A stretch of DNA of 64,000 bases from Sphaeroforma sirkka (taxonomy: Eukaryota > Opisthokonta > Ichthyosporea > Ichthyophonida). Each line of letters begins with the position of its first letter. Within the stretch, counting starts at the first letter, position 1. The position numbers and the translations under genes are program-made. The stretch is from positions 1-64,000 of the forward strand of contig LUCW03000570.1 of NCBI GenBank assembly GCA_001586965.3, written 5' to 3'. Positions 35,261-49,053 of this stretch are shown one piece after another. Under the pieces are notes generated by a model. It did no database searches and was not told the origin of the DNA. It saw only the letters and a list, made by a program, of their open reading frames with translations.

Positions 35261-36775
35261 TTAATACACCATACGTAGTAAATGTAAGGCGCCTACATTG
35301 TAAATGTTATCTGAATCTAATATTAAATGACATAAGAGTACATTGAGTCCGGAGTTCGTACATACGGCAACATACTCGCCCAAGTAGGATATGACGGAAG
35401 CTGTTTTACTGTGGGTTTCACTTTGCAAAGTATACTGAGCTACTACATATTTCTGGTTTTGGTCATCTCGCTAATCTCCAAAATCCAATAAGATTTTTTT
35501 ATATACTTTTTCTTCAGAAAGACTTTTATTTATAGTCATTTATGGTTATAAGCCAAAGGTGAGGTCAGAAACATTATTTGAAGTCTATTACCTTGCACTC
35601 TAACAATGACGTCAGGGGAAATTTCAAGTACATCGTAGTAGAGGGATTTCTAGGTCTGTACTTTTCCCTCTCACTACACGTGTTATAGTTGTTGTTAGAG
35701 TGTAAGCTGGTAAACTGTATATGAAGTGCAAATATATGTCTTTATTTATGGCCTCAGATGTTTTATACCTACGGTGTTTGTGCCAGTGTTCAACAGTTTG
35801 GACTGACTTAAGATAAAACCTCATGTAACTAGTCTCAAAACATGACTATTTTTAGACCAAATTGTAAACTTCTGGTTTATGACGAGTCGTCAGCAGTTGA
35901 TAAGGCCCAACTAAAAGCCTTATATTCTCATATTAATATTCTTCTGAGCTGTACGGCGGTTGACAGAATTGAAAGAGTGTGAAAAATTTCTCTGGATAAC
36001 ACCAGGTGACACTGGTTTTTGAATTTTATTTTCATTCAGAGAGAACAAGCAAAGTTATCAACCTCCAAAATACACCGCCAACCTCACCACTTTAAGAATA
36101 CACCCACAACATTACACTCGTTCTATCTCATTAAGCGCCAGTGCAAGCCTGGGTGCGAGAGGTAGTGGGGCTTACCAAACCCACGCGGAACACTCACATA
36201 CGAATACTTAAATCAAGATAAAAACAATCAAAACGAAAGTATTACATGTATGCAAGCCAACAGTTTTCCTTCCATCCACTAATCAACAAGCTTATAGTGC
36301 AATGTATTTAGAAAACAAGTTCCGATACATATCGATACATATCAACAGACTTGCATTTATCCCATTGGGTTCGTAGAACCAATCAAAAAGGCAAACCAAT
36401 ATTATAACGCAGACCAAGGGACAGACCAGGTAAATCGTTGTATAGTATGTTTGCATCCCGAAAACAACAACGCAACGTAAAATATCTGTCAAAACAGTAT
36501 TCATATAGAGTGGAATTATCATGACTCCTACACACAGATATATATACCTGTTCCCGTTGCGGCGGTACTGGACACATAAATCATACAAGTACATTACCGA
36601 TGCATGATCATTCACATCGATCACACCAATCACACAAGCCTAATGCACTTCATCTCTCGATAAATGAAGATCACAAAAGCTGGGTTTGTACGAACAGTGA
36701 TAAAGTATAAATCTCGTGCGTGAATTATTTAAGCACTATGCACATAGTACTTGTAGTGAGATTGGTGCGTATTCT
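35261..36775. other. intergenic, no gene recognised
   Basis: I see no convincing coding sequence, repeat or RNA gene here. Confidence 0.5.
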
Positions 36776-37137
36776 GAGTTGCGAATGTTACAAATGCACA
36801 TGATGCACAAAACAATATTGAACACCAATATGAGGATTGCGAGCGAAGCGTATGCCCTTTTGAGCCATGCACAGTTGATGTGGGTGGAAGTGAGATCATT
36901 CCGTTAACATGTGCGCAAAGAACTAGCGAATGGTTTCAACTTAGGCAGTTAATAATCACCGAAATTCTAGGTCAGAACTTAGCTAAAAATAGTTCCCATG
37001 TAAAGAAATATATTGCGCGTAGCTCAAGAGAATTAATCACACATGCTGAGTCTACTGTGGCCGTCAGCGGCGAAAGGATCCTGTGTTCTCCAATAGAAGA
37101 TGACGAGTTCGTCATCCCTCCGAATGCTGAAGTCTAA
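36776..37137 (+). pseudogene. fragment with possible YqaJ-like nuclease motif
   Basis: An open frame of about 120 codons ends in TAA at 37137. It contains CAQRTSEWFQLRQLIITE, which resembles the opening of YqaJ-type exonucleases (Q-R-S-x-E-W-F-x-L-R with I-T shortly after), found in phages, some eukaryotic viruses and transposons. The later D-E-x-K metal-binding motifs of that fold are not visible, so this would be an N-terminal piece only. No clear start or splice sites are visible. The match rests on one motif and could be chance. Confidence 0.3.
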
Positions 37138-37363
37138 ACGTAGGTAGTATCTTCTACGTGCATCCTTGATGCATATAATAATATTCTGTTCTAAGTAGTC
37201 ATGCTTGTTTTTATATATCAACCAGCTGTGAGAAAAATTTTCAACAAGCGATTATGCATATATACTAAAATTGAATGTGACTTGAAACATGCACGATCAC
37301 AAGCTCACTTATTGTAAGTACCTGAGGAACATTAATGTAAATACCTGAATATAAGAACCTGTA

Positions 37364-40200
37364 GTGTTGATTGCCCCAAGAACTATCAGCAAACGATCAA
37401 CAGTGACCAGGCACACAAATGATTTACGCGAACTTAACATCCATAAATCCCGCCTGGACGCTTCCCTAAACAAGCTCGCTACAACTGAGGCACTTCTATT
37501 CCAGTCTGCCCGAGCGCCCGCCGCACTCCCACAACTATCGCCGGAAATATAACATCACCTCAGCCAAACCTGGTCTATCAGTCACCATTTGCGCCCAAGT
37601 ACAAAGATTCTTATAAGCGCACCCAGTATAAAGATAACACTAACTTTGGCAACTAGACAGTAGAGCTTCGCATGGAATTGGAACATTATGGCGTCCTTCA
37701 CCGTCTCCACCCTCAATGCAACGACATTGCTGTAGGCGGCGGACCTGACATGGCTGCTGAAGTAAAATGCTGCCAAATCCTCATCGATTTCATCAGCGAA
37801 CCTCTCATCAACTCCGTATATAAAATTCACTTGTCAAAGCCCCTTCACGCCTTCTTCAACCACATATGAGTGACCAATAATACCGGCAGCCGTGGCCGGT
37901 TCTGAACTGCTCTCAATGTGCTTGCAAGCTTCACTGCTACTGGTCCACCAAATACTACTCTTCAGGCTCTCGAAGAAATACGGCAACATCTTCTCATGTC
38001 GGTGAAGCGATCCCCGACAATACCTTTCTTGTGCCTTGCTCTACAGCCTCGGCGGTGCATACCAGCTTCTCCGTGCTGATATATTCGATCGTGACCATGG
38101 GACCATCTCTATCGATGAGGTCTACACTAAGGTCATAAAATATGCGGGCGATCATAATCTTGACACTCTTTCTATATCCGGACTTTCCGCCATCACGACG
38201 ACCCCCGACAACGCCATAGGTCCAGCCACCAATCTTCGCCGTCGAACTTGTGTCCTCTGTATCTAAATTCGTCTCAGCATTTTTAGTCGCACTGATTCCA
38301 TTTGTCGCCTCTGCGGTTCTCCAGACCACAAAGATAACAAGTGTCCTGTCGCTCGCAATACCTTATCTTGCACCAAGTACTCCAGCACTGGGCACATCGC
38401 CGCCGCTTCTGACACAACAGGGTCCATTATGGCATTTCTTCCGCCACCACTCTATCTCCGACCCACTTCTCCTCACCCACAGACCGCTACCACATTCACA
38501 GCACAATATATCACACTGGACCCACAACCCCGTTTGTCGCCGACACCCTCATTGACTCTGGTGCCATGATCCATATCCGCCGCACCTCCGCTGGTGTCAC
38601 CAACATCAAAACCGGTCGTTTCGTTGTGGAATTTCCCGGCAACTCCCAAATCACCCTTACCCACAGTGGTTACCATCCCGACCTTGGTGCCGTGCTTGTT
38701 ATTTGTTCGTCTCGTACAACGCCATTACATTTCCTGTCCAGTTTGACGAGACACAACCCACAGAGTGCGTCCAACAGCAGCATCCAATGTACTCCCGACA
38801 CCAACGGCTTCTACAAACTTGCTCACTTTACCCCTGCTATTCTCGCTGATTGGCACGACAATACTGGGTACACACTTTCCCGCATAGTCCAACACACACT
38901 TCAACATGATAACATCGACACATATGCACAACATAGTGAATCTACACTCAATTCCGTTCTATTTTAGCAGCAAGCCGTCACTCCTTTAGGCGCTGTCGAT
39001 ATTAATCTTTTTCTCATCGCCAACAATGCGCAAATGCTTGTCTACTGCAGTCTCGACCATGACGATCCTCTTCATGACGCTTTTGCGCAAGCTTGGAACC
39101 AAGCTAAAACACATCTCTATGGAAACATCCCAACCTAAAACTCATCTTTATGGAAACATCCCCTTTACCAAGAAAATCTGGACGGCTATCTTGAACAAAC
39201 TCGACACTGAAAGTGGATGCGTTCCCGTCGGTTTCCACTGTCGCCTCACAATACATGCTACCAACAGACGCTATGCCAACTTCACTCCCACGTCGCGATC
39301 GTTCCCACTTCGTATGGCACCTTTCTTCGTAGTGGCCACAAAATCGTCAGTAATACCCATTGGCGTTATATTTGCATCGCTCGCCTGGGGAACATCGCCC
39401 ATGCTGTTTCTCCCACCGCCGAGCTTCTGACTGCTCGGTCGACGTTGTCGCTCATCCTCGCGAAAATATATTTTGTCATTCTTGCGTTAAAGGCAAGATG
39501 TGCCGCCGCTCTATCTCTCACAAACAAAAAGACCCGGATATACGCCCTCCAGTTCGTACTGCTTATAACGTCGACCTCGAAATCGGCCTCCCTGCATCCG
39601 TCGCTGGTTGCATAGCCAACATAAAATACGTGGATGCTAATTCCGGCATGCCTTTCGTGTATCCTTTAAAAACTAAAGATGATACCGCAGCAACTATTGA
39701 CCGTTTTTACACCGATATCGATAAAGACAAGCTTGCTCACCTTCAAGAACTTAAGTGTGACAGTGGTGGCGAGTATACATCCGGCGTCATAACACCATCA
39801 ACACCGTCCAACTCGTTCAGGTATTGTATAACCCCACTAACTCCCCTGCCCGTCACGGCCTTGTCGAACGCACCAACTGCACTATCAAAGACATCATGCT
39901 CAGTATACATGCTCATTGTCTACAGCCTCCCAAAATTTGGGTGGAAGCTATCAGCCACGCTACCCTTATGCGGGCTATTCAACACAACAAACGCAATCTC
40001 GGCAACAAGTCGACTTAAAATCTATGCACGTCTATGGCTGCGAGGTTGCTTTCATCAACCAATACCGCCGTGGCAAACTCGACGGCTGTGCCAACATCGG
40101 CATTACCTTGGCCACGATACCCAGTCTAAATACCACGACGAATGCCACATTATTCGTGCAAACCCCGGAAAAAAATGTCACTCACGGGATGTACTACTAC
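37364..40200 (+). mobile_element. Ty1/copia LTR-retrotransposon relic
   Basis: In order along the + strand: gag-like frames, a zinc knuckle (CRLCGSPDHKDNKCP) near 38310, a protease-like DTLIDSGA near 38545, and an integrase core at about 39620-40010 (YVDANSGMPFVYPLKTKDD, then CDSGGEYTS, and RHGLVERTNCTIKD). A distal G-H-D-T-Q-S-K-Y-H...SRDV stretch at about 40110-40190 closes the integrase region. Integrase lying before RT with these motifs is the copia order, and the relic ends at a TA microsatellite before any RT. It is broken, with at least ten breaks, and no LTR was found. Confidence 0.78.
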
Positions 40201-40205
40201 TTTTA

Positions 40206-40243
<38 letters not shown>

Positions 40244-40272
40244 TTTGCTCGGTTTGATACGCTTGCGTGATT

Positions 40273-40316
<44 letters not shown>

Positions 40317-42040
40317 GCAGATTTTTAAAATTATTTTAAATCTAGAGCAAATTGGAGTGATTAGTAATATATGCAGCAATTAACAGGTGCCCAGTTTATG
40401 TATCTGATGAGCATTTTTATTTTTATATTTTTATAGATGAATTAGTCATCCGACCATTTCCCAACAACCATTCATTCTTCTTTTGATTTTTTAATCCATC
40501 TTCGGTCCGAAAATCCAGACTTCAATTCCAATGCGACTTTTCATGCCGTCGTTGGCAATCAAGGCCTCCCTCTGACTAATTAGCAGCCCATAGGACGTTT
40601 GAACAATGTTTTGACTGGCCTAGTCAGTCCGCACAGCACGAACATGATGCAGTATCGCAGTTACGGGTATAGAAGAACGTAATTTGGCGTAGAGAAGGTC
40701 GATATGGCAAATTTTCGTAGGTTTGGGCGAGTACAGCGACGACAATGGGTAGATAGAGGTGATCAAGAAAATCAGGTAGCAATGGAGAATCGACAGTGTC
40801 AGGCGACGTAGAATGGAAACGAGTGAATTAAGCGCGCGTGAGACAGGTAGCAATGCAGAAGAGGAGCTAGGCACAGTTTGGGATAAACTGAGACAGGAAG
40901 AATGCGATTTCAAATCGTAATTTCAACAAATATCAACTACTGGAGCAAGTTTTGGTATTCAATTGGCTAGACGAAAAGACTGGCATGGTTAGAAGATCGA
41001 TTTTTCGAAAATATCTCCGAGTCGAATGTCTGGCCATCGTTGCATGCGCGAACTTCGATGGTCACGGAAGCATAGAAAAACATTATCACATATCGAACCC
41101 ACGACCAACACACAACTAGAAGACATATTTAACGATGTTGCAAACTAAAATATATTTACATATATATATTTACATATATATATATATACTTGAATTTTCA
41201 TTCTAGAGTGGAAGGAAGTCAACGTAAGTGAATTAGCCGTAGGACCAGCAAGTAGCATGGTACGGTTGAATGATTGTTGGCGAAGCTAAGGAGAACGAGA
41301 ATGTTATCGCCGACGTATAAGGCGAATCGTCAATATGCAGCGGACTCTTGCAAGAAACAGAAGAAATAGTACCTGCAAGAGTAGTCAGCACTTATCAGGC
41401 ATCGTGCAAGTACACTCAAGTTGGTTTGAATAGAGAATTTGTTTTTGGTTTTCCAACTTCAAAACCGATGTTATTACCTTGAGCTTCAAGGATATACTTG
41501 TGAACCTTGACCAGAGCTTCCTGGCTGCAGGCCTCGGGTTTGATTTTATGTTGGGGTACAGTGGTCCGAAGGTTGGATTGAATGAGCATTCAGAACGCTA
41601 GAACACGACAGGCGGTTGATCATTGAACACGCTTCGAGTCTATCAGCTACTCTTAATTACTCCTATAGGCAGAGTAAAGGAGAGCAAAACGAGTACTCAT
41701 TTACAAAACCAAAACCCAACAAAATGATTAGCAATCATTAAGAAGCAAGGTGTATTCGAGCGCAACCAGTTTTCGGGGACCCGCAAGCAGACCTCGTAGA
41801 CATCAACATGATTCAATGATAATCAACTATTTTGGTATCACGAGAGGAGGTCGGCGGAAGAAAGTGTGTAACACGAATAGCTGAGTTCAACTATTATATG
41901 ATAGCCGACACTCCTTCAATCTGGACCAACTATTCATCAACAACACAAAGCCATACATCGAAGTCTTAACATCAAGATGCCTATGCATCCAGCACCCCCG
42001 CAGCCCTCGACGCACTCGTCGCGACGGCAAAGCAACCCAG
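40201..42040. other. microsatellites, then unassigned sequence
   Basis: (TA)n runs lie at 40208-40238 and 40275-40313, with a further short TATA run near 41155-41185. On the minus strand, about 41410-41560 reads protein-like for some 45 codons (including VHKYILEAQG), but I do not recognise it. The rest shows nothing I can support. Confidence 0.5.
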
Positions 42041-42046
42041 AGATCC

Positions 42047-45000
42047 TTGTCAGATTTCGAGCAGACCCACCAAGGAGGCACAGCTTCTTCGCGCCAGACA
42101 GTAGCATCGCGTCGAAGAGATGAACAACCGCGATATGAACAGACAGACCAAGACATGCGCCAGGCAGCAAGCAGGCAACATCAGTTGGGGCACGGGTCTC
42201 GCTTATCGGCAAGAGGAAGAACATATCCAGAAGACAGTGAGGTGCAATTTGTGATTAGGCATATTAGTCGTTCAAAGTCTGCTGAACCAGCAGCTGGGCG
42301 ACACAGGGTAGCCAACGTCCGAGGTACCTCGGACATTCATTCAGCGGGTGATAGACCGTATTCATGGCAGTCTTTTCACCGAGCACCTGAACGAGATTTC
42401 ACTCGAAAGCGAACTCGATCGGGGAGTTTCACCAGTGCAAGTCAGTATTCCCTCGCAGGCAACGGGGATGAGCGACCAGTCCAACGGCATAGCAATATGT
42501 CAGGGTGGGCCACGGGCACTCGTCAGCAAAAAAATCTGACGAAATCAGGGGCCGACAGCTAGAGCAATATTTGAGCGACCCACATGGGGATTATCGTAGG
42601 GAAGACGAACGAGAACAACTACGTAGACGATGGGAACTCAGCGGACAGCACCGAGACTTCGCGCGATCGATGCAGGATATGCGCAAGGCTAGTTACGTCG
42701 ACGACGGTAAGCGCAAGTCTAGTGACGTCGACGACGGTAATATTCATGGCAGCAGAAAACAACCACACAAAGACGAACAGGCTAGAGAGCCGATCATGAC
42801 ACCAGCGAACGCCTCGAAGGGAATATATCTTTCTTTGCGGATGAACTTTGTCGAGCACAGAGAAACTACGATGACCCAAGACAATACTAACGTCCACGAT
42901 CGATACACTGAAAGGAGCGTTGAATACTCAATTAAAAGCTATCAGGAAGAACAGAGCTCCGGAGCCACGGACATGGCCCGATTGGCCTTTAGACCGTTAT
43001 CAATTAAGCAGCACAGCCGATAGAGACACACGAGGGGCGTTAGAAAAGGCACTGAAGAACGCCCATGTCTCAGGACTAGATGAATCGTGGATGGTACATT
43101 GGTTCTATAAGGTATTCATACATTTCAAGGCAGCAAAGGCCACAATTGACTATCTCCGTGACAACCATAATCAGCTGAGGGTATATCCGGCGGAACAGGT
43201 CATAGATCAAATCTGTGAACATGAGAGCAAGGCCACCGTAGACCCTACCTTTAAGAAGTTGGCGAAGGGTAATCCCCGCACCAAGAGTGTAGAGTCAGCC
43301 AGGGAACATTTGAACAAGATTGTGGAAGTACACAAGAGAGCCTGGGAGCGAGCAGATAAGGGCAAGGACTTTCCTAAGCGGTTGCGTAATCACTGCCTCA
43401 TACAGGGCCTCGAGGACCTGACAGGTAATATGACATATGAACGCACGCTACAACACCACATAGGTTGGGACCAGCTGGAGACTGAAGACCTTCTCCGCAT
43501 TTTAAATCCAGACACAGATGAATGTGGGGGATCGGCGTAGACAGCTTCCAGCCCAACAACGAGATCGTATTTTGAATACGAATATAAGAGGAGGCAGCAC
43601 ACAACGCACAAGCACGTCTACGACCACCACGCGTTACGCGTGCAGAGCGGGTGCCCCACACAGTTTCAGGCATATATCTTCCTGCAAGCACTACCAGTCG
43701 AACAAACGGGTTGGATTCACATCCAACTCGGGCCGAGGATTCAAGCAAGGTGTATCCTTCAATAAGAGTTTGCCCGCGGTCAACACCATTACGGCTCTGA
43801 TAGACTCGGACGACCAGCAAACGGAGCATGAGGAGACCACGCCTACAGACGCACATATTGCTTCCATACTGACACACCCAGACGAAATCGAACAGGGTGA
43901 GTTGGAAGAGGATGCAACGTGGGAAACCATAGGCAGCGATCAGGAATAGGACGTAAGGGTGTCGGATGCAGATACAACTTTAGTTTTCCCGTCTAGCACA
44001 CCTGTGATACTATCGATTAAAGATCCATTACTTTCGATGGACAATTGAGTATTCATATCTATCCTGATTAACGGTAAGACATGCAGGGTGTTAGTGGATT
44101 CTGGGGCAAACAGAAGTTGCATTGTTTCGACATCCGCAAACGATTGGGGATTGCAAATTAAGTCGGCTCCGGAGGGATCCTATATATACCTAGCTGATCG
44201 TAGTGTTCGTACACGGCGAATAGGCTCCACCGTACAAACTCCAGTACGATATGGTCTAGAGCTCACAGAACAATCTTTCGAGCTAATGAATCTACCACCG
44301 GCTACCCACGCGATCGTAGGCCAGGATCTTATGCCTGGCTTAGGGCTATACGTGGGAGGCCTTCAATCGCCATTCTCATCCATAGATCCAACGGAGCTAG
44401 ACAAACTATTGAAACCAATACCGTTGAGACGACCACCAGATTTGACCGAGGAAACCGGTGTTCGCCTGGAACTAGACAAGGAACTGAGGGACAATGACGG
44501 TATTCGAGAAAAGGACAGGTGCAGACTGGGAGGAGGCCAGTGACACCAGGTCAAGCTGCAAGGATGCGGAAGGCAGTAAGGAACTTTGTAGCAGACAAAT
44601 GGATACCATGGGTAGATAGACAGGTGCAGACGTGGATTCAAGATTTGGTCATAGTTCAAAGGGATACAGCCACTTCCGTCAACTTACCCTTGCTTGCCGT
44701 GCCAGAGTATATTCAATCTGGAGAACTAAAAGAAAGTGCAGAGTGTGTTTGGACCTCAGAGCGGTGAATGCATTAATACCGGCGGATCAGTTCATTATTC
44801 TCCGTATCAACGACATCATTGGTAACATCAAAGGGAAGAGATATTACACGACATTGGATCTAACCGCAGCGTACCATCGACTCCCAATTCACCCTGATTC
44901 TCAGTATCTATTCAGTTTAACACATGGCAAGAGCCAGTATTCTTTTACATCAGCGCCATTTGGACTACACACACTGACGCAGCAGTTTCAGCGTACACTG

Positions 45001-47058
45001 AGTGTGATATTGCAAGGACTTCCGGCATACCACTACCTGGACGACATCGTAATAGCAACAGATGACTACGAGGAACACATACGAGTAGTGAAAGAGGTCA
45101 TTCGGCGGCTGACGTACCACAGTTTCAAGCTAAACTCTTCAAAATGTCATTTTGCAGTCAAAGAAGTCGTGATCCTAGGGAAGCGAGTGTCGAAGGCCGG
45201 AATTGATATTTGCCATGAAAAGCAGGCCAAGCTCATTGACTGGCCAACCCCGAAGAAATACAAAGAAATTGCATCGGCCTTGGGATTAGCCAACTTTCTT
45301 CACGAGCACCTACCAAACTTTGTAGAGGTAGTTGTCCCACTCCGGGAATTCGTAAGATTGAGGCCTAAGGAAATCATTGGAGACAGGTGGGAACAGAGAC
45401 ACCAGCAAGCTTGGGATGCCATGAAGCAAGCCATAGTTGAGGCAGTAGTGTTGAAATTTCCCGTCTACGAAGTACCGTTACAACTCGAAACGGATGCAAG
45501 CGACTACGGTATTGAAGGTGCATTGTTCCAGACCATAAAAGGGAAGAAGCAATACCTAATGTTCTTTAGCAAGACCCTCAACGCAGCACAGCGCAATTAC
45601 GCAACACCCATGAAGGAATTATTGGCCTTGGTATATGGTCTCACACACTTCCGGGATCATCTTGAAGGTCAACGCTTTTCAGTGTTGACTGATCTCAAGG
45701 CTTTGGTGTATATGAACACACAGCTAAAGCTGAATCCGATGCTACAACGATGGCATCACATCATAGCGCCTTTCAATTTCACTATCTCGCACATCCCGGG
45801 TATAAAGAACGTGCTACCAGACGCGTGGTCTAGGCTTCATGAGGGAACTGTTGAGACTGAGGACCCGGAGGTACTATATGCAGAATGTTGGCAACTTTTT
45901 CCAGATTACTTTGAGCAAGCGCAACGGATTCTGGGTGAGAATAATGTCAATGTCTTTGCTTCGCAACAGGATCACCATTTGCCACGCTACTACACCGACG
46001 ATGACAGGGGTGGAGCGTTTGCACATTGTTGAAACCAAGGAGATTAATCCATAGAATGTTGCGCAAGATACGATCAGAGAGGGCCACAGCTACGGTGTGT
46101 CTACCGTGGGCGCCCCACGAGCCTTGGTTCCAATTATTCAAGTCGCTTCTACAAAGAGACCCAGTATTAGTTCCAAGGACAGCCCACTCCTTCCTCAAAT
46201 ACGGAAAGTATGCGAGTGGCAAGACACCATGGGGTCACACAGTCATTGCCAGAGTAGGCCCACGCAATGGTTACAGCCTTCCAGCGACGTTTTCAGCACG
46301 ATTGGGATATGCCGAACCGTCCTCAGTATCGAAAGTCACCTCATTAGATACGTCTCGGCTAGTATCGATCGCTACCTCGGAAGTTGCCATGACGGATTCT
46401 CCGTCGCACACAGCTCACCTTGTGTCAGCATGAGATTGGGCATCATAGAGCAGAGGATACAGTTGCTCAACTACAGCAGAACGGACATTTGTGGCCTAAC
46501 GCTCTGGAACTTGCACAAACAGTTAGGAGAAACTGTCGCACATGTCTAGGACAGAGGGTGTTACGAAAGGGATTTCACCCAATAATTAATATAACGGCAA
46601 AGTATCCGTGGGATCATATTCAAGTCGACATGATTCCAATGCCACTAGTTTCAGCAGCAGGAAATCGATATATAATGCACGTCTTGAATATAGCAACGGG
46701 GTACTCGATATTAAGAGCAACGGCCACAAAGTCAGCAGAAGTGGTGAAATCGAAACTTATGGAGGTGTTTGGAGAACATGGTTTTCCCAGGAAAATCCAA
46801 TCAGACGAGGGAGGCGAGTTTTCTAACAAGATTGTTAAACTAATAACTCAAGAAGTTGGAGTGATGCATGCGAAGTCGCCACCATATCGTCCTCAGGTTC
46901 TGGGAGCAGCGGAGAGAAAACACAGAGACGTACACGAAGGAGTTCGCAAGCTATGTGAATCTTTACCTACGGCATGGGATGCCCGACTACCACTTATTAT
47001 GCTGTGCCAGAACCTTCGAACATCTCGGCGACACAAGACAGCACCATTTAGTGCTTAC
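42047..47058 (+). mobile_element. Ty3/gypsy retrotransposon, family 2, broken
   Basis: A second Ty3/gypsy family on the + strand. Parts in order: gag-like region (42047-43950), aspartic protease (about 44088-44330, LVDSGANRSCI), reverse transcriptase (about 44760-45330, YLDDIVIATD), RNase H (about 45480-45830, ETDASDYGIEGAL and SHIPGIKN), a short VNVFA-type domain (about 45945-46020), and integrase (about 46420-47050, an H-H-C-C zinc region followed by IQVDMIP, SDEGGEFSNK and the catalytic Glu region). The long RT-RNase H frame shows it is younger than family 1's remnant copies, but it is still broken, with about five or six breaks. The integrase end is interrupted at 47058 by a family-1 insertion. 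No LTR of its own was recognised. Confidence 0.87.
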
Positions 47059-47558
47059 TGTAAACTTCGATGGAAATTACTAGGTTTCAAACTACATTAA
47101 ACTAAAATACAATTTAGTCAGTTAGGATTTAGCAGTGGTAGCTTGTGTAAGAATGATCGGGACTGCCTCTTGTTAAGAGCCTAAATATCCTCGATCACAC
47201 AGGGCGTACCTCTAGCTGTTCTTTATTGAATAATTTTCACTAGAAGTACTAAGTGTTCATGACCACATGCCTAATTTGTGTAGATAGACATAATAGCGTA
47301 AGTCACGTTAATACATTAGCTGATATAAATAAAGTTCCATCTGAAGAAAAGTTAAGAAAAGAAAAAGACTTATTGGATTTTGGAGACTGGCGGGAGGACC
47401 AAAATCTATAAGTAGTAGTTCGGAGATTATAAAATTTAGTTTATAATATCCTACATCTACTAATGTCTCAAATAGGTCCAAGTAGATGAGTCATACCAAA
47501 TACTCAGGCTATTGGAGCCATCAAAGTGAATTTAGAACACTTTGGAAATATTGGAAAA
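47059..47558 (-). repeat. family-1 LTR, partial
   Basis: Begins TGTAAACTTCGATGG like the LTR at 6003 and follows it closely to GAGCTTGTA, where an inverted LTR piece begins. Confidence 0.85.
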
Positions 47559-48485
47559 AGAGCTTGTATACGCCCTGTGTGATCGAGGATATTTAGGCTC
47601 TTGACAAGAGGCAGTCCCGATCATTCTTACACAAGCTACCACTGCTAAATCCTAACTGACTAAATTGTATTTTAGTTTAATATAGTTTGAAACCTAGTAA
47701 TTTCCATCGAAGTTTACATATTTTTCAGTTATTTAGTAGTTACAGTAGTGTACTGCTTCTAGACTGTCTGACATCGATTTACTATCCAGCAAATACTATG
47801 GCTAAGGGTACTTCTAAAGGCAAGGGAGCCGCTAGCTCTAAGCCTGCTAAGCCTGCCGAGGTTCCTGAGGTCACTGTGGAAACACCTAGCCTGTCTGGAG
47901 TTGAGCCTGCCGAGGAAACTGTTGGGGAAGCAAATTCTGAGGTTGGTACAGAGGATTATTCTGAGGATGACTCGTCGGATCCTAAAGCCTTGGAAGAAGA
48001 GGTATCTACTACCGCGGAAAGGCTCGCCAGCGTCCGTGTATCACCTAGGAGTGAAGCTCAGGACCCCAGCTTGCCCCCTGACCTCGTGTCGTCAAATATT
48101 GGGGATAAACGTCGAAAGGCTGGAAAATTCGTGGATACGAATGTCGGGGGCATTATAACTCCACATCTAAAGGACACTCCAGCACAAACCCGGAGTGAAA
48201 AGGAAGTATTGGACCTCTAGTAGATGAGCTCGTATGTTTTTGAACTATCTTCTCAAAGACAGACCAAGGCATAGAGCGCAAATCACCATTGGCTATAATA
48301 TCATCATTGACGTTCTTAAAAAGGCTAGCCCCCAGAGTCTCCATCATCTGACAAATTAATAAATATTGACCAGTATAGGTATGACCTCCCATCCGAGTGT
48401 TCATATGTATCATATAAGCTAGGGCACCTCAAATAGTAGTATCGCTCACAAAGTCTTGTGATACTCTAGAAGTTCATGGTCAATT

Positions 48486-49053
48486 TTGATGGATATTAGA
48501 CTAAGATACAACTTAAGTCAGTTAGGATTTAGCAGTGGTAGCATGTGTAGGAATGATCGGGACTGCCTTTTGGTAAGAGCCTTATTATCCTCGATCACAC
48601 AGGACGTACCTCTAGCTGTTCTTTGTTAATTAATTTTTACTAGAAGTACTAAGTGTTCATGACCGCATGCCTAATTTGCAGATAAACATAAGAACGTAAG
48701 TCGAGTAAATACATTGGCTAATATAATTAAAGTTCCATCTGAAGAAATGTTATAAAATGAAAAAGACTTATTGGATTTTGGAGATTGGCGGGAGGACCAA
48801 AATCTATAAGTAGTAGTTCGGAGATTATAAAATTTAGTTTATAATATCCTACATCTACTAATGTCTCAAATAGGTCCAAGTAGATGAGTCATACCAAATA
48901 CTCAGGCTATTGGAGCCATCAAAGTGAATTTAGAACACTTTGGAAATATCGGAAAAAGAATTTGTATTAAAATATTTTAAACACAAATAGAAACCAATAT
49001 GATATCTCATTTGATCTTGATATTTTAGACTGACCAGAGGCCATATTTCTACA
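48486..49053 (-). repeat. family-1 LTR, near-complete
   Basis: Parallels 6020-6601 with scattered differences and ends CCATATTTCTACA at 49053. The extreme left end is blurred where it meets the gag piece. Confidence 0.8.

Larger units (their letters stand above)
47059..49053. mobile_element. rearranged family-1 composite inside family-2 element
   Basis: From left to right: a family-1 LTR in minus orientation (47059-47558, lacking its far end), an inverted LTR end in + orientation (about 47559-47718), a leader and N-terminal gag in + orientation (47798-48220, MAKGTSKGKGAAS), a minus-strand internal gag piece (about 48225-48475), and another minus-oriented LTR (about 48486-49053, ending TTTCTACA). 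The head-to-head order shows inversion or multiple insertions after the first integration. No matching target-site duplication is visible at the two outer ends. Confidence 0.8.
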
